Below are positions 1-8,414 of a stretch of 64,000 bases of DNA, one piece after another. Within the stretch, counting starts at the first letter, position 1; each line of letters starts with the position of its first letter. Position numbers and translations under genes: made by a program. The notes beneath the pieces were generated by a model that saw only the letters and a list, made by a program, of their open reading frames with translations, searched no databases and was not told the DNA's origin. Source of the DNA: Desulfocarbo indianensis (lineage in GTDB: Bacteria > Desulfobacterota > Desulfarculia > Desulfarculales > Desulfarculaceae); assembly GCA_001184205.1 (NCBI GenBank), contig LBMP01000006.1, positions 186,001-250,000 on the forward strand, read 5' to 3'.

Positions 1-83
1 GCGAAGGTCTCGCGCGGGCCTAAGGATTGCTTTAATGATAGGGCCGTGCTGCCGGCCCCACGCTTAGGGCTGGAAGCCCTGGT

Positions 84-956
84 TTATTTTTGGGCCTTGG
101 CCGTATCCAGCATGCGGGGGAAGTTGGAGTCGAAGTAGGGGCCCTGCACCATCTGGTCGCAAAAGGCATAGCCGGCGGAGACCACGCTGTTTACTTTCAG
201 GCCATCCTCTTTTGATATGAGCCAGGGGCCTCCCGAGGAGCCGCTGGTGAAGGACGACCCCACCCAAATCGGTTTGGGCTCGCCCATGCTGTCGTTGGCC
301 GCGCCGAAGGCGGATTCGTTATACCAGAGACGGTAGCCGTCGTAGGCGGGCTCTCCCGGATAGCCGGCTTGCTGCCAGGTGTGATAATAGCCCTCTGTCC
401 AGGCCGTGCCCAGCCAGCCGGTGGTGTGGCCCGGCGTGCTGTGCAATTTCACCATGGCGTAGTCGAAACGGAAATCGCCGTAATTGATCCACGACGCCCA
501 GGCCCAAAGGTATTTTCCGTAATGCAGGCCGAAGGGAGCCGAATCGTTGCGATAGCCCGGCACGAATACCATCTGGCTGGACCACACGCCGTTGTAGACC
601 ACGCAATGGCCGGCGGTTATGATCAGGTTTGCTTCCACCAGGGAGGCGCTGCAGGCGTACCATTGGTCGCCCTGCTTGACGAAGAGCCTGCCAATGGCTG
701 AATGGGGATAGGCGGTGGTGTTGGTTTCCTCCCAGGTGCGATAAGGCGAGGGAGGGCAGGAGGGCGTTTCGCTGACGCCGAAGGGGGAGTCCAGTTTCAC
801 GTCCAGGGGTTTGGCCTGGGCGGCGATTTCCGCCAGGTTCAGTTCGGACAGGCTGAAATCGCGTTCTATCTCCTTGCCCACCAGTTCCGGACCGGCCCAG
901 GCCGGAGCCCAGAGGGCCGTCAACAGCAGCATCAGCATCAACAGCTTGAATTTCAT
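84..956 (-). CDS. Secreted trypsin-like (V8-type) serine protease
   Basis: A 290-residue secreted chymotrypsin-fold peptidase. Residues 1-21 form a signal peptide (MKFKLL, Leu-rich core, AWA before Gly22), so the protein leaves the cytoplasm. The catalytic triad is visible: His117 in TAGHC, Asp165 in FDYAMVKL and Ser241 in SGSSGGP. The spacing and the short N-terminal pro-region (about residues 22-85) resemble V8/glutamyl-endopeptidase-like proteins of family S1. The start has a GAGGA Shine-Dalgarno 7 bases upstream. It stands alone, divergent from the PBP gene, and the left window edge hides what follows. The substrate is unknown. Catalytic assignment is firm, physiological role is not. Confidence 0.88.
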   Translation of the reverse strand: MKFKLLMLMLLLTALWAPAWAGPELVGKEIERDFSLSELNLAEIAAQAKPLDVKLDSPFGVSETPSCPPSPYRTWEETNTTAYPHSAIGRLFVKQGDQWYACSASLVEANLIITAGHCVVYNGVWSSQMVFVPGYRNDSAPFGLHYGKYLWAWASWINYGDFRFDYAMVKLHSTPGHTTGWLGTAWTEGYYHTWQQAGYPGEPAYDGYRLWYNESAFGAANDSMGEPKPIWVGSSFTSGSSGGPWLISKEDGLKVNSVVSAGYAFCDQMVQGPYFDSNFPRMLDTAKAQK

Positions 957-1174
957 CTTTGCATCCTCGCCAGGTCTTCGAATTTTTCGGTCCAGCGGGC
1001 GGCGCTCGCTGCCAGCCCCAAAAAACTAAACTAGTAACGAGTGAAGTAGCATTTTATAGGTGATCGTCGCGATTGTTCAAGTCGAAATTGGGTGAAATCT
1101 TGTCATATATGCCAACGCCTTACCGGAGGGGTTATTTAAAGAGGGGTGTCTGGGCGGTCATATATCGCTTCTGG

Positions 1175-1180
1175 TATAGT
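1175..1180 (+). promoter_or_regulatory. Possible -10 element for the PBP1b gene
   Basis: TATAGT lies 65 bases before the PBP1b ATG in the divergent 957-1245 spacer, which holds no gene. I see no convincing -35 hexamer, so this is weak. Confidence 0.3.
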
Positions 1181-1245
1181 GCCACCATGGGTTCCATAAC
1201 GGGGCCTTGCCCGGCAACCCGCAACCCTCACGAACGTCGAACGTC

Positions 1246-3642
1246 ATGGCCAAAAGGCCCAAAACCCATCCGTCCCCGGCAAAAAAGAAGCGGTCGCCAG
1301 CGCGGAACGCGAAAAAGGCAAGCCGCCGCGGAGCCTTTTCCTGGCGCTGGCTGGGCGTGAAATCCGCCCTGTGGGCCATTTTGATCCTGGCCGCGGCCGG
1401 CGGCTTATACGCCTGGTATTTATCGCACACCATAGAATCACGTTTCGCCGGGCGGCTCTGGAGCATCCCCTCCAGGATTTACGCGGACAGCACCATGCTC
1501 TTCGCCGGCCAGGCCCGCGACCAGCGGCAAGTGCTGGCCATCCTGGCGGCCCTGGGTTATCGCCGGGATTGGGACGGCGGCCTGGCCCCCGGCCAGTACC
1601 GGCTTGCCCCCCAGGGCCTGGAGGTATGCCTGCGGCCGCTGGCCATGCCGGGCCACGGCCGCGCCGCCCTGGCCGTGGGCCTGAGCTTCGACCGCAGCGG
1701 CATCAGGGACATCCGCCGCCTGGATGGAAAGGGTTCGCCGGGGGTGGTGGAGTTGGAGCCCCGGCAGATCGCCCAGTTGTTCGGCCCGGAACGGGAGAGC
1801 CGCATCGTGGTTTCCCGCTCGCAGATACCCCTGCATTTGACCAGGGCGGTGCTGGCCGCCGAGGACGCTGATTTCTACCAGCATCCCGGCGTGGACTTGT
1901 TCGGGGTCCTGCGCGCGCTGTGGGTGAACCTGAAGGCCGGCGGCATACGCCAAGGCGGCTCCACCATTACCCAGCAATTGGCCAAGAGCTATTTCCTGAC
2001 CCCCGAGCGCACCATCTGGCGAAAACTGCGCGAGCTGTTCTTCGCCATGGTGATGGAATTCAAATACGACAAGGACACGATTCTAGAAATATATCTGAAT
2101 GACGTGTATCTGGGGCAAATGGGCTCGGTGGCGGTGAACGGGGTGGGCGAGGCGGCCCACTTTTATTTCGGCAAACCGGCCGAGGAACTCAACCTGGCGG
2201 AATCGGCCCTATTGGCCGCGCTGATCAGGGGGCCCAACCGCTACTCGCCGCATCGCCATCCCGACCGGGCCAAGCCCCGGCGCGACTGGGTATTGGCGGA
2301 GATGGCCCAGCAGGGCTGGATCAAGGAGGACCAGCTCAAGCAGGCCAAAGCCACGGGCCTGGGAGTGATCCCCCATAGATCGTACCGGCAGATGGCGCCT
2401 TATTTTGTGGATTACGTTTCCCAGCAGTTGAGCGAGCTGTACCCCAAGGCGGAGTTGGCCAGCCTGGGCCTGGGCATCTACACCACCCTGGACATGGAGG
2501 TGCAGGCCGCGGCGGAAAAAGCGCTGGAGCGCGGCCTGGAGCGTCTGGAAAAGGCCCGCCCCAAACTCAAGGCCAAAGACCCGGCCAAGCGCTTGCAGGG
2601 CGCGGTGATCGTGATGCAGCCGCAGACCGGCAACATAATCGCCTTGGCGGGGGGGCGCGATTATGGGCACAGCCAGTTCAACCGCGCCACCCAGGCCAAG
2701 CGCCAGCCGGGCAGCACCTTCAAGCCCTTCGTGTATTTGGCGGCCCTGGAGGATTTCAATCCGGCCACGCGGCTTTCCAACCAGCCCAGGACTTATAAGG
2801 TCGGCGGGGCGCGCTGGCGGCCCAAAAACTACAAGCCTTATCCGGCCAGCCAGGTGAGTTTCCGTTCGGCCCTGGCCCTGAGCCTGAATATCCCCACCGT
2901 GGATCTGGCCATGCGGGTGGGCCTGGCGCGGGTGGCGGCGGTGGCCAGGGGGTTCGGCTTCAGCGGGCCCATGCCGGCTTATCCTTCCCTGGCCTTGGGT
3001 TCCCTGGAGGTGCGGCCCCTGGAGCTGGCCAGGGCCTATTGCGCCTTTGCCGCCGATGGGGTGCTGCCTTATCCCTTGAGCCTGCACAAGGTGGCCGACG
3101 GCAAGGGAAAGGTGGCGCACCGGCGGCACGTGAGCAAGGAAAGCGTCACCACCCCGGCCAAGGCCTATATAATGGATTCCCTGTTGCGCAGCGTGGTGTT
3201 GGAGGGAACCGCCCAAGGCCTGGGACGCATGGGGGTGGACTTGCCGGTGGCGGGCAAGACCGGCACCACCGATGACTACCGCGACGCCTGGTTCGTGGGT
3301 TACACCCCGGATATACTTGCCCTGGTGTGGGTGGGCTTCGACGACGGCCGCTCCACGAGCTATAGCGGAGCCGGCGCCGCGTTGCCCATCTGGGCCGAAT
3401 TGATGAAGGCCATCCCTTGGCGCACCTCGGGCGAATGGTTCACCGAGCCGCCCGGCGTGGTGATGGCCAGGGTCTGCGCGCTAAGCGGCAAGAGCCCCAC
3501 CAGCGGCTGCCCCAAGGTGGTGGAAGAAGTTTTCCTGGCGGGCAGGGTTCCCACGGAGCCGTGCCCCCTCCACGGATTCCATGATTCCATGGGCGATGAT
3601 TCGAGGTCATTGGGCGATGTCATACGCGAATTTTTCCATTAG
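1246..3642 (+). CDS. mrcB: Class A penicillin-binding protein, PBP1b type
   Basis: A bifunctional peptidoglycan synthase of 798 residues: glycan-strand polymerase plus DD-transpeptidase, anchored in the inner membrane. A Lys/Arg-rich cytoplasmic tail precedes one membrane helix (about 40-59). Residues about 85-150 resemble the UB2H domain that marks PBP1b. The GT51 domain starts with the catalytic Glu206 motif EDADFYQHPG and carries GGSTITQQLAK. The transpeptidase motifs are Ser490-T-F-Lys493, Ser546-L-Asn548 and Lys671-T-G. I chose ATG 1246 (MAKRPK) over an upstream TTG at 1207, because the basic tail starts there. The stop codon lies inside the next gene (26-base overlap), so the two are probably translated together. 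Length is normal for the family. Confidence 0.93.
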   Translation: MAKRPKTHPSPAKKKRSPARNAKKASRRGAFSWRWLGVKSALWAILILAAAGGLYAWYLSHTIESRFAGRLWSIPSRIYADSTMLFAGQARDQRQVLAILAALGYRRDWDGGLAPGQYRLAPQGLEVCLRPLAMPGHGRAALAVGLSFDRSGIRDIRRLDGKGSPGVVELEPRQIAQLFGPERESRIVVSRSQIPLHLTRAVLAAEDADFYQHPGVDLFGVLRALWVNLKAGGIRQGGSTITQQLAKSYFLTPERTIWRKLRELFFAMVMEFKYDKDTILEIYLNDVYLGQMGSVAVNGVGEAAHFYFGKPAEELNLAESALLAALIRGPNRYSPHRHPDRAKPRRDWVLAEMAQQGWIKEDQLKQAKATGLGVIPHRSYRQMAPYFVDYVSQQLSELYPKAELASLGLGIYTTLDMEVQAAAEKALERGLERLEKARPKLKAKDPAKRLQGAVIVMQPQTGNIIALAGGRDYGHSQFNRATQAKRQPGSTFKPFVYLAALEDFNPATRLSNQPRTYKVGGARWRPKNYKPYPASQVSFRSALALSLNIPTVDLAMRVGLARVAAVARGFGFSGPMPAYPSLALGSLEVRPLELARAYCAFAADGVLPYPLSLHKVADGKGKVAHRRHVSKESVTTPAKAYIMDSLLRSVVLEGTAQGLGRMGVDLPVAGKTGTTDDYRDAWFVGYTPDILALVWVGFDDGRSTSYSGAGAALPIWAELMKAIPWRTSGEWFTEPPGVVMARVCALSGKSPTSGCPKVVEEVFLAGRVPTEPCPLHGFHDSMGDDSRSLGDVIREFFH

Positions 3643-4147
3643 AAAGCATATTAACGCCGCCTTGTTCTGGGGAGCGGCGGCCTGGGCCGCCTTGCTCTTG
3701 GGCGGCTGCTCGTTGCTAACTTCCCCCTATCCGGGCCCGCGTTCGCCCGGCGCGTCGCCCTCGGTTGCCCGGCCGGCCCCGCCTCCGCAGGAGGCTGCTC
3801 CCCCGGCAGAAGCGCCGGGGGAATCCGCGGCCGAGATACCGCCGGCGCCCAAGCCCAAGGACACCCCCCGCTCCCAAGCCTCCCTGAACGTCACCGAGCA
3901 GGGGCGGAGGCTTTTATTGGGCGGCCAGGAGGATGAAGCCATATCGGTTTTGGAGCGCGCCATTGGCATCAATCCCAACAACGGCGAGGCTTACTACTGG
4001 CTGGCCGAGGCCTGGCTGAAAAAAGGCAATAAATCGCAGGCTCTTGAATATCATCATCAAGCCTGGCTCCGCCTGCGGGGCCTGGGCGTCTGGGACGGAC
4101 GGCTGCGGGAGCAACGCCGCCGCCTGGAGGGAGCCGCAAAGTTATAA
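3617..4147 (+). CDS. TPR lipoprotein, candidate PBP1b activator (LpoP-like)
   Basis: A 176-residue predicted lipoprotein. A hydrophobic signal ends in the lipobox LLGG-Cys31, followed by a Pro/Ala-rich linker (about 38-85) and one or two TPR units (about 93-152, NPNNGEAYYWLAEAWLKKG). ATG 3617 overlaps the last 26 bases of the PBP1b gene. In Pseudomonas and Acinetobacter the TPR lipoprotein LpoP is encoded with PBP1b and stimulates it; the same architecture and gene order suggest the same job here. That function is inference from context, because sequence similarity to LpoP cannot be tested by eye. Only Gly residues precede the Cys, and Ser at +2 favours outer-membrane sorting. Confidence 0.75.
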   Translation: MSYANFSIRKHINAALFWGAAAWAALLLGGCSLLTSPYPGPRSPGASPSVARPAPPPQEAAPPAEAPGESAAEIPPAPKPKDTPRSQASLNVTEQGRRLLLGGQEDEAISVLERAIGINPNNGEAYYWLAEAWLKKGNKSQALEYHHQAWLRLRGLGVWDGRLREQRRRLEGAAKL

Positions 4148-4197
4148 TAAAAGGTTAAACCAATACTTCCTGGTTTTTTTTTCCAAAAAACCTATGC

Positions 4198-4203
4198 TAT
4201 CAT
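4198..4203 (+). promoter_or_regulatory. Extended -10 promoter before the hybrid kinase
   Basis: TGCTATCAT is an extended -10 (TG at 4195-4196, TATCAT at 4198-4203) in an AT-rich stretch, about 48 bases before the kinase start. No clear -35 is needed for this promoter class. Confidence 0.4.
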
Positions 4204-4211
4204 GCCTCCAG

Positions 4212-4253
4212 ATTCTCTGGGGGTAACGGTGATATTCTCTGGGGGTAACGGTG
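4212..4253 (+). repeat. 22-bp tandem duplication over the kinase start
   Basis: Two copies of ATTCTCTGGGGGTAACGGTG (4212-4231 and 4234-4253) repeat with a period of 22 bases. The second copy carries the GTG start at 4251; the first offers a GTG in another frame. The GGGGGTAAC block can serve as the Shine-Dalgarno. Confidence 0.85.
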
Positions 4254-7034
4254 GTGGCTTCGGCCTCCGCCACTCTAAATAAATCTAAATCTACATGGGG
4301 GTGTAGTTTGCCTTGTTTAAGGTGCGTTTGCCTGTCCGCGCGCCTTGCCACGATCGCTTGCATCTCAGCGATGGTTGCGTTGCTTGTCAATGGAACGCTG
4401 GCCGTTCATTCCGCGTTTGCCCAAGCCCACTCGCCTCGCAAACAGGTTCTGGTAGTCCATTCCTACCACCAGGGCTATGGCTGGACCGATAGTATAAACC
4501 GGGGCATTCAGGCAATCCTGGGCCAGGGCCAGGCGAATTGCGACGTTCACGTGGAATACCTGGACGCCAAGCATTTCGGCCGGGAAAAAGTGTTTCCCAT
4601 CATGGCCCGGCTCATGGCTGAAAAATACCGAGGCGCCAAGTTTGACCTTGTCCTGACTAGCGACGACTGCGCCCTGGATTTCGCGCTGGAGCAAAGGGCG
4701 CGTCTGTTTCCGGGCGCGCCCTTGGTTTTCTGCGGCCTGAACGATTATTCGCCCCAGCGCATCGCCGGTCAACGGGATTGCACCGGCGTGGCGGAGAACT
4801 TCAACCTGGCGGGCACCCTGGGCCTCATGTTGGGCCTGCATCCCCAGGCCAGGCAGGTGGCGGTGGTGAGCGACGTGACGCCCACCGGCCAGCTCAACCT
4901 GAAACGTTTGCGCGAGGTGGCTCCCCGCTTCCAGGGAAGGGCGGAGTTCCTGGAATTGGCCGGACTGAGCGCCGACGAACTTACCAAGAAGTTGCAAGCG
5001 CTGCCCGAAGACAGCCTGGTATTGAACCTCTCCTTCTGGCGCGAACCAGGCGGGTGTTCCTTTGAATTCCATCAGGGTCTGGCCATCGTGACCAGGGCCA
5101 GCCCCGTGCCGGTGTATTCGCCTTGGGATTACATGATTTGCCAGGGAACGGTGGGGGGGCTGGTCATAAGCGGGGAACTGCAAGGCAAGGAAGCCGCCAG
5201 GCTGGGCCTCATGATCTTAAACGGCAAACCCGCCTCCGAGATACCCGTCATCACCAAAAATCCAGACTTGCCCCTATTCGATTACCGTGCCTTGCAGCGC
5301 TTCAACATAGCCCTGGAAGATCTGCCCGAAGACAGCGTGCTTCTCAACCAGCCGCAAAACTTCTACCGGCGCTACCGCGTGCTGATTTGGCTGACGGCCG
5401 CCTTCATCGCGGCCCAAAGCGTGGCCATCGTCGCCCTGGGGGTCAACATGGCCCGCCGGCGGCGGGCCGAAACGGCCTTGAAGGGCTCCGAACAAAGGTA
5501 TCGGGACCTGTTCGACTCCATCAGCGATCTCATCTACACCCAAGACATGGCCGGCCGGTTCTTGAGCGTGAACCGCGCCCTGGCCGATTTCCTGGGCTGC
5601 AAGCGCGAGGAAATCATCGGCCGGGCGGCGGTGGAGTTCATGCCGCTGGAAACCGCGGATTCCTTTGAGCACAAATACCTGAAGGGGCTGCGCGAAAAAG
5701 GCCATTACGAGGGGATCGCCGCCTATCTGGACCGCAGGGGACAGAGGCGTTATCTGGAATACCGCAACGCCCTGGTGCGCCCCCAAAGCGGGGTTCCCTA
5801 TATATCCGGTTCAGGCCGCGAAGTGACCGAACGCATGCAGACCGAAAAGCAGCTTCGCTTCCTGCAACGCCAACTGATGCAATCGCAGAAAATGGAAGCC
5901 ATCGGCACCCTCGCCGGCGGCATCGCCCATGACTTCAATAACATCCTGGGCGTAGTGCTGGGTTATACCGAACTGGCCCTGGCCCTGGCTCAAAACGGCG
6001 ATGCCGCCCAGGAGGAACTGCAGGCGGTGCTGCAGGCCTGCGAACGCGGGCGCGATCTGGTCAAGCAAATCCTGGCCTTCAGCCGGCAGGGCGAGCCCCA
6101 GCGCCAGACGGTGAATCTGGCCGTCAGCATCAGGGAAGGGCTCAAATTGCTGCGCGCCTCCCTGCCGCGCACCATTGAGATCAAATCTTCCTCCCTGAAC
6201 AAGCGGGCGCTCGCCGTGGCCGACCCCACCCAATTGCATCAAGTGCTGATGAACCTCTGCGCCAACGCGTCCCACGCCATGCGGGAAAAGGGAGGGATTC
6301 TGGACGTCAGCTTGAGCAAGGTGGAGTTGGACGAAAACGAGGTCCAGGAATACCCTCCTCTCAAGCCCGGATCATATTATATGATCATGGTGAGCGACAC
6401 CGGCCACGGCATGAGCCACGAAGTGCTTGACCGCATATTCGATCCGTTTTTCACCACCAAGCCCCAGGGCGAGGGAACCGGCATGGGGCTGGCCATGGTG
6501 CACGGCATCGTCAGCGCCCACGGAGGGGCCGTAAGGGTGTGGAGCGCGCCGGAACAAGGCTCGCGCTTCGAAATCCTTTTGCCCGAAGCCCAAGAGGCCG
6601 ACCAGGCCAGCCCCCCCGACATCGAGCCGCCCATGGGAGGCCAAGAGAGCATCATTCTGGTGGACGACGAGCCGGACATCCTGGAGGTGTTGCAGCGGGC
6701 CCTGCGCAACCAGGGCTATAAGGTTGAAGCCTTCGGGGACAGCCGGCAGGCCTTGCAGGCCATAAAGGAGCGGCCGCAGGATTTCGATTTGCTGTTCACC
6801 GATCAAACCATGCCCGGCCTGACCGGCGCCGGGCTGGCGCGGGAGGCGCTCACAGTGCGGCCGGACTTGCCGGTGGTCCTTTGCACCGGATTCAGCGAGT
6901 CCATCGACCAGGAGCAGGCCTTGGAGCTGGGCGTGCGGGAATTCGTCATGAAGCCGGTTTTGATGGCCGATCTGGCGCGGGCCGTGCGCAGGGCCCTGGA
7001 CGGCGCCAGTTCCGGCCAGGAAGGCGCGGCCTGA
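4251..7034 (+). CDS. Hybrid histidine kinase with periplasmic ABC-type sensor, PAS and receiver domains
   Basis: A 927-residue membrane kinase. After an N-terminal hydrophobic segment (about 30-58), residues about 63-360 look like a periplasmic binding-protein fold of the ABC_sub_bind family (QVLVVHSYHQGYGWTDS). A second membrane helix is near 377-399. A PAS domain (about 415-530) follows, then the dimerisation domain with phospho-acceptor His560 (GIAHDFNN), an HATPase domain with Asn672 and GEGTGMGL, and a receiver domain with Asp851 (LLFTDQTMPG). The GTG start is uncertain, since the first 40 residues are not needed for the signal anchor. It is followed 21 bases later by a PAS-LuxR gene, probably in one operon. 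The ligand is unknown. Confidence 0.88.
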   Translation: MVASASATLNKSKSTWGCSLPCLRCVCLSARLATIACISAMVALLVNGTLAVHSAFAQAHSPRKQVLVVHSYHQGYGWTDSINRGIQAILGQGQANCDVHVEYLDAKHFGREKVFPIMARLMAEKYRGAKFDLVLTSDDCALDFALEQRARLFPGAPLVFCGLNDYSPQRIAGQRDCTGVAENFNLAGTLGLMLGLHPQARQVAVVSDVTPTGQLNLKRLREVAPRFQGRAEFLELAGLSADELTKKLQALPEDSLVLNLSFWREPGGCSFEFHQGLAIVTRASPVPVYSPWDYMICQGTVGGLVISGELQGKEAARLGLMILNGKPASEIPVITKNPDLPLFDYRALQRFNIALEDLPEDSVLLNQPQNFYRRYRVLIWLTAAFIAAQSVAIVALGVNMARRRRAETALKGSEQRYRDLFDSISDLIYTQDMAGRFLSVNRALADFLGCKREEIIGRAAVEFMPLETADSFEHKYLKGLREKGHYEGIAAYLDRRGQRRYLEYRNALVRPQSGVPYISGSGREVTERMQTEKQLRFLQRQLMQSQKMEAIGTLAGGIAHDFNNILGVVLGYTELALALAQNGDAAQEELQAVLQACERGRDLVKQILAFSRQGEPQRQTVNLAVSIREGLKLLRASLPRTIEIKSSSLNKRALAVADPTQLHQVLMNLCANASHAMREKGGILDVSLSKVELDENEVQEYPPLKPGSYYMIMVSDTGHGMSHEVLDRIFDPFFTTKPQGEGTGMGLAMVHGIVSAHGGAVRVWSAPEQGSRFEILLPEAQEADQASPPDIEPPMGGQESIILVDDEPDILEVLQRALRNQGYKVEAFGDSRQALQAIKERPQDFDLLFTDQTMPGLTGAGLAREALTVRPDLPVVLCTGFSESIDQEQALELGVREFVMKPVLMADLARAVRRALDGASSGQEGAA

Positions 7035-7055
7035 TCATGGTGGAACCAGCCTGAG

Positions 7056-7982
7056 ATGCCGGACAATAGACAAAGCCAACACGCCGGCCAGGATGCCTGG
7101 CTGGAGTTGCGCAAGGTCAAGGAAGCGCTGGCCGAAAGCGAGGAACGCTTCCGCGCCGCTTTTGAGCAGGCGCCGGTGGGCATCGTGCAGGGAGACCTGC
7201 GGGGCGCCCTGCGCCTCACCAACCGGCGAGTCCGCGAGCTGTTCGGCTATGAGACCGAATCCGAATTCCTGGATTTGCGGCTTTGGAAATGCACCCATCC
7301 GGCGGATTTCTGGACGGTGGATCAATTCAAGGATCTTCTGGCCGGCAAGATCGAGGACTACGTGGTGGAAAAACGCTATCTGCGCAGGGACGGCAGCATA
7401 TGGTGGGCCAGGGTCAGCGCCTCCATGGTGCGCGACGATTCCGGGCAGCCCAAGTATTTCATCGTTATCGTGGAGGATATCAACGACCGCAAGCTGGCCG
7501 AGGAGGCGCTCCGCAAGGCCCACGAGCACATGGAGGCCAAGGTGCTGGAGCGCACCTCTGAATTGGCCGCCGCCAACACCGCCTTGAAGGTGCTGCTGGA
7601 CCAGCGGGAGCAGGAGAAAAAGGAGATCGAGCAGAAGATGCTGGCCAGCGCCAAGCGCCTGGTTTTGCCGTTTTTGGATAAGCTGCGCTCCAGCGGCCTG
7701 AACCCGGAGCAGCGCGCCCTGGCCGAGGTCATCAAGGCGGGCGTGAAGGAGATAACCTCTCCGTTCGCCCAAAACCTCTCCTCCAGCCTGATAGGCCTCA
7801 CCCCCCGGGAGCTTTCCGTGGCCGCCCTGGTCAAGGAGGGCAAGCCCAGCGCCCAGATCGCGGAAATCCTGGGCATGTCGGACAACGCCGTGGCCTTTCA
7901 CCGGCAGAACATCAGGCGCAAGCTGGGTTTGCTCAATAAAAACATAAATCTTTGCAGCTACTTAAACCATTTGCCCGAATAG
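7056..7982 (+). CDS. PAS-domain LuxR-type transcriptional regulator
   Basis: A 308-residue soluble regulator. A PAS/PAC sensor occupies about residues 28-150 (ESEERFRAAFEQAPVGIV at its start), a long charged coiled coil about 150-200, and a LuxR/GerE helix-turn-helix about 245-295 (LTPRELSVAALVKEGKPSAQ, then IAEILGMSDNAVAFHRQNIR). It has no receiver domain, so it is not a classical response regulator. It is encoded 21 bases after the hybrid kinase and is probably cotranscribed. It may respond to its own PAS ligand or act with the kinase. Target genes are unknown; the transporter locus downstream is a possibility only. Confidence 0.85.
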   Translation: MPDNRQSQHAGQDAWLELRKVKEALAESEERFRAAFEQAPVGIVQGDLRGALRLTNRRVRELFGYETESEFLDLRLWKCTHPADFWTVDQFKDLLAGKIEDYVVEKRYLRRDGSIWWARVSASMVRDDSGQPKYFIVIVEDINDRKLAEEALRKAHEHMEAKVLERTSELAAANTALKVLLDQREQEKKEIEQKMLASAKRLVLPFLDKLRSSGLNPEQRALAEVIKAGVKEITSPFAQNLSSSLIGLTPRELSVAALVKEGKPSAQIAEILGMSDNAVAFHRQNIRRKLGLLNKNINLCSYLNHLPE

Positions 7983-8069
7983 CCGCCGGCCTGGAAGCAA
8001 CCCCCGCCGCCAATCCGCCGACAGCCCAAGCGACCCTGATGAAATAAGGATTCACAGTCCATTGCGGCT

Positions 8070-8096
8070 GGCAAGGGCTTGCCTCTGGCGTTTTTT
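8070..8096 (+). terminator. Weak terminator-like hairpin after the PAS-LuxR gene
   Basis: GGCAAG/CTTGCC (8070-8083) forms a 6-bp stem with a 2-base loop, and a run of six T (8091-8096) follows after seven bases. The stem and the spacing are both poor, so this is tentative. Confidence 0.35.
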
Positions 8097-8119
8097 GGCG
8101 CGGCAGGCTCGACATGGGT

Positions 8120-8148
8120 TTGGTTACCTAATAATAGTTTTATACTAT
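8120..8148 (+). promoter_or_regulatory. Sigma70-like promoter upstream of the TAXI-TRAP genes
   Basis: TTGGTT (8120-8125) and TACTAT (8143-8148) are separated by 17 bases in an AT-rich island inside the 432-base gap 7983-8414. Transcription from here would give a leader of about 260 bases before the receptor gene. That gap holds no convincing coding sequence. Confidence 0.5.
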
Positions 8149-8170
8149 TTAAAACCTATCGATAAATTAT

Positions 8171-8184
8171 ATTGGTGGACCAAT
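8171..8184. promoter_or_regulatory. Palindrome just downstream of the TAXI promoter
   Basis: ATTGGT-GG-ACCAAT is a perfect 14-bp dyad about 23 bases after the -10 box. It is placed where a repressor could block transcription. GntR-family operators often contain TGGT and ACCA half-sites, but the regulator is not in this window. Confidence 0.4.
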
Positions 8185-8235
8185 AGCTCTCTCCTATCAT
8201 AAGTAAACATGCACTGGCGACCAGGGCGTGGCCAT

Positions 8236-8280
8236 CCATTATCGGGGGCGAGAAAGCATCTCGAAAGACTTGAATAATGG
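8236..8280 (+). other. Nested stem-loop in the TAXI leader
   Basis: An outer stem CCATTAT/ATAATGG (8236-8242 with 8274-8280) encloses an inner stem CGAGA/TCTCG (8249-8253 with 8259-8263). If transcribed from the promoter at 8120 this lies in the 5' leader. It matches no riboswitch class I recognise. Confidence 0.35.
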
Positions 8281-8309
8281 CATATGCCGCGCGGGGGCAA
8301 ACGGGGCAT

Positions 8310-8344
8310 CCGGTCTGACCGGCCGACTAAGCCGGTCAGACCGG
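8310..8344. promoter_or_regulatory. Tandem palindromic operator, CCGGTCnGACCGG twice
   Basis: CCGGTCTGACCGG (8310-8322) and CCGGTCAGACCGG (8332-8344) are each 13-bp palindromes with an odd centre. Their centres are 22 bases apart, about two helical turns. Together they also form a 14-bp inverted repeat with a 7-base loop. The GGTC-n-GACC core resembles operators of the FadR/LldR branch of GntR regulators. The site is 71 bases before the TAXI receptor start. Confidence 0.6.
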
Positions 8345-8414
8345 AGTCTTGCTTGATGACAACCACGGCGCCGGCTGGTGGCGAGGCCGGGCCGATCTTA
8401 TGGGGAGAGGTTGA

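Noticed and set aside
1-83. Hairpin GGGCCG/CGGCCC after the protease gene as a terminator
   Set aside because: The stem is only 6 bp and no T-run follows on the minus strand.
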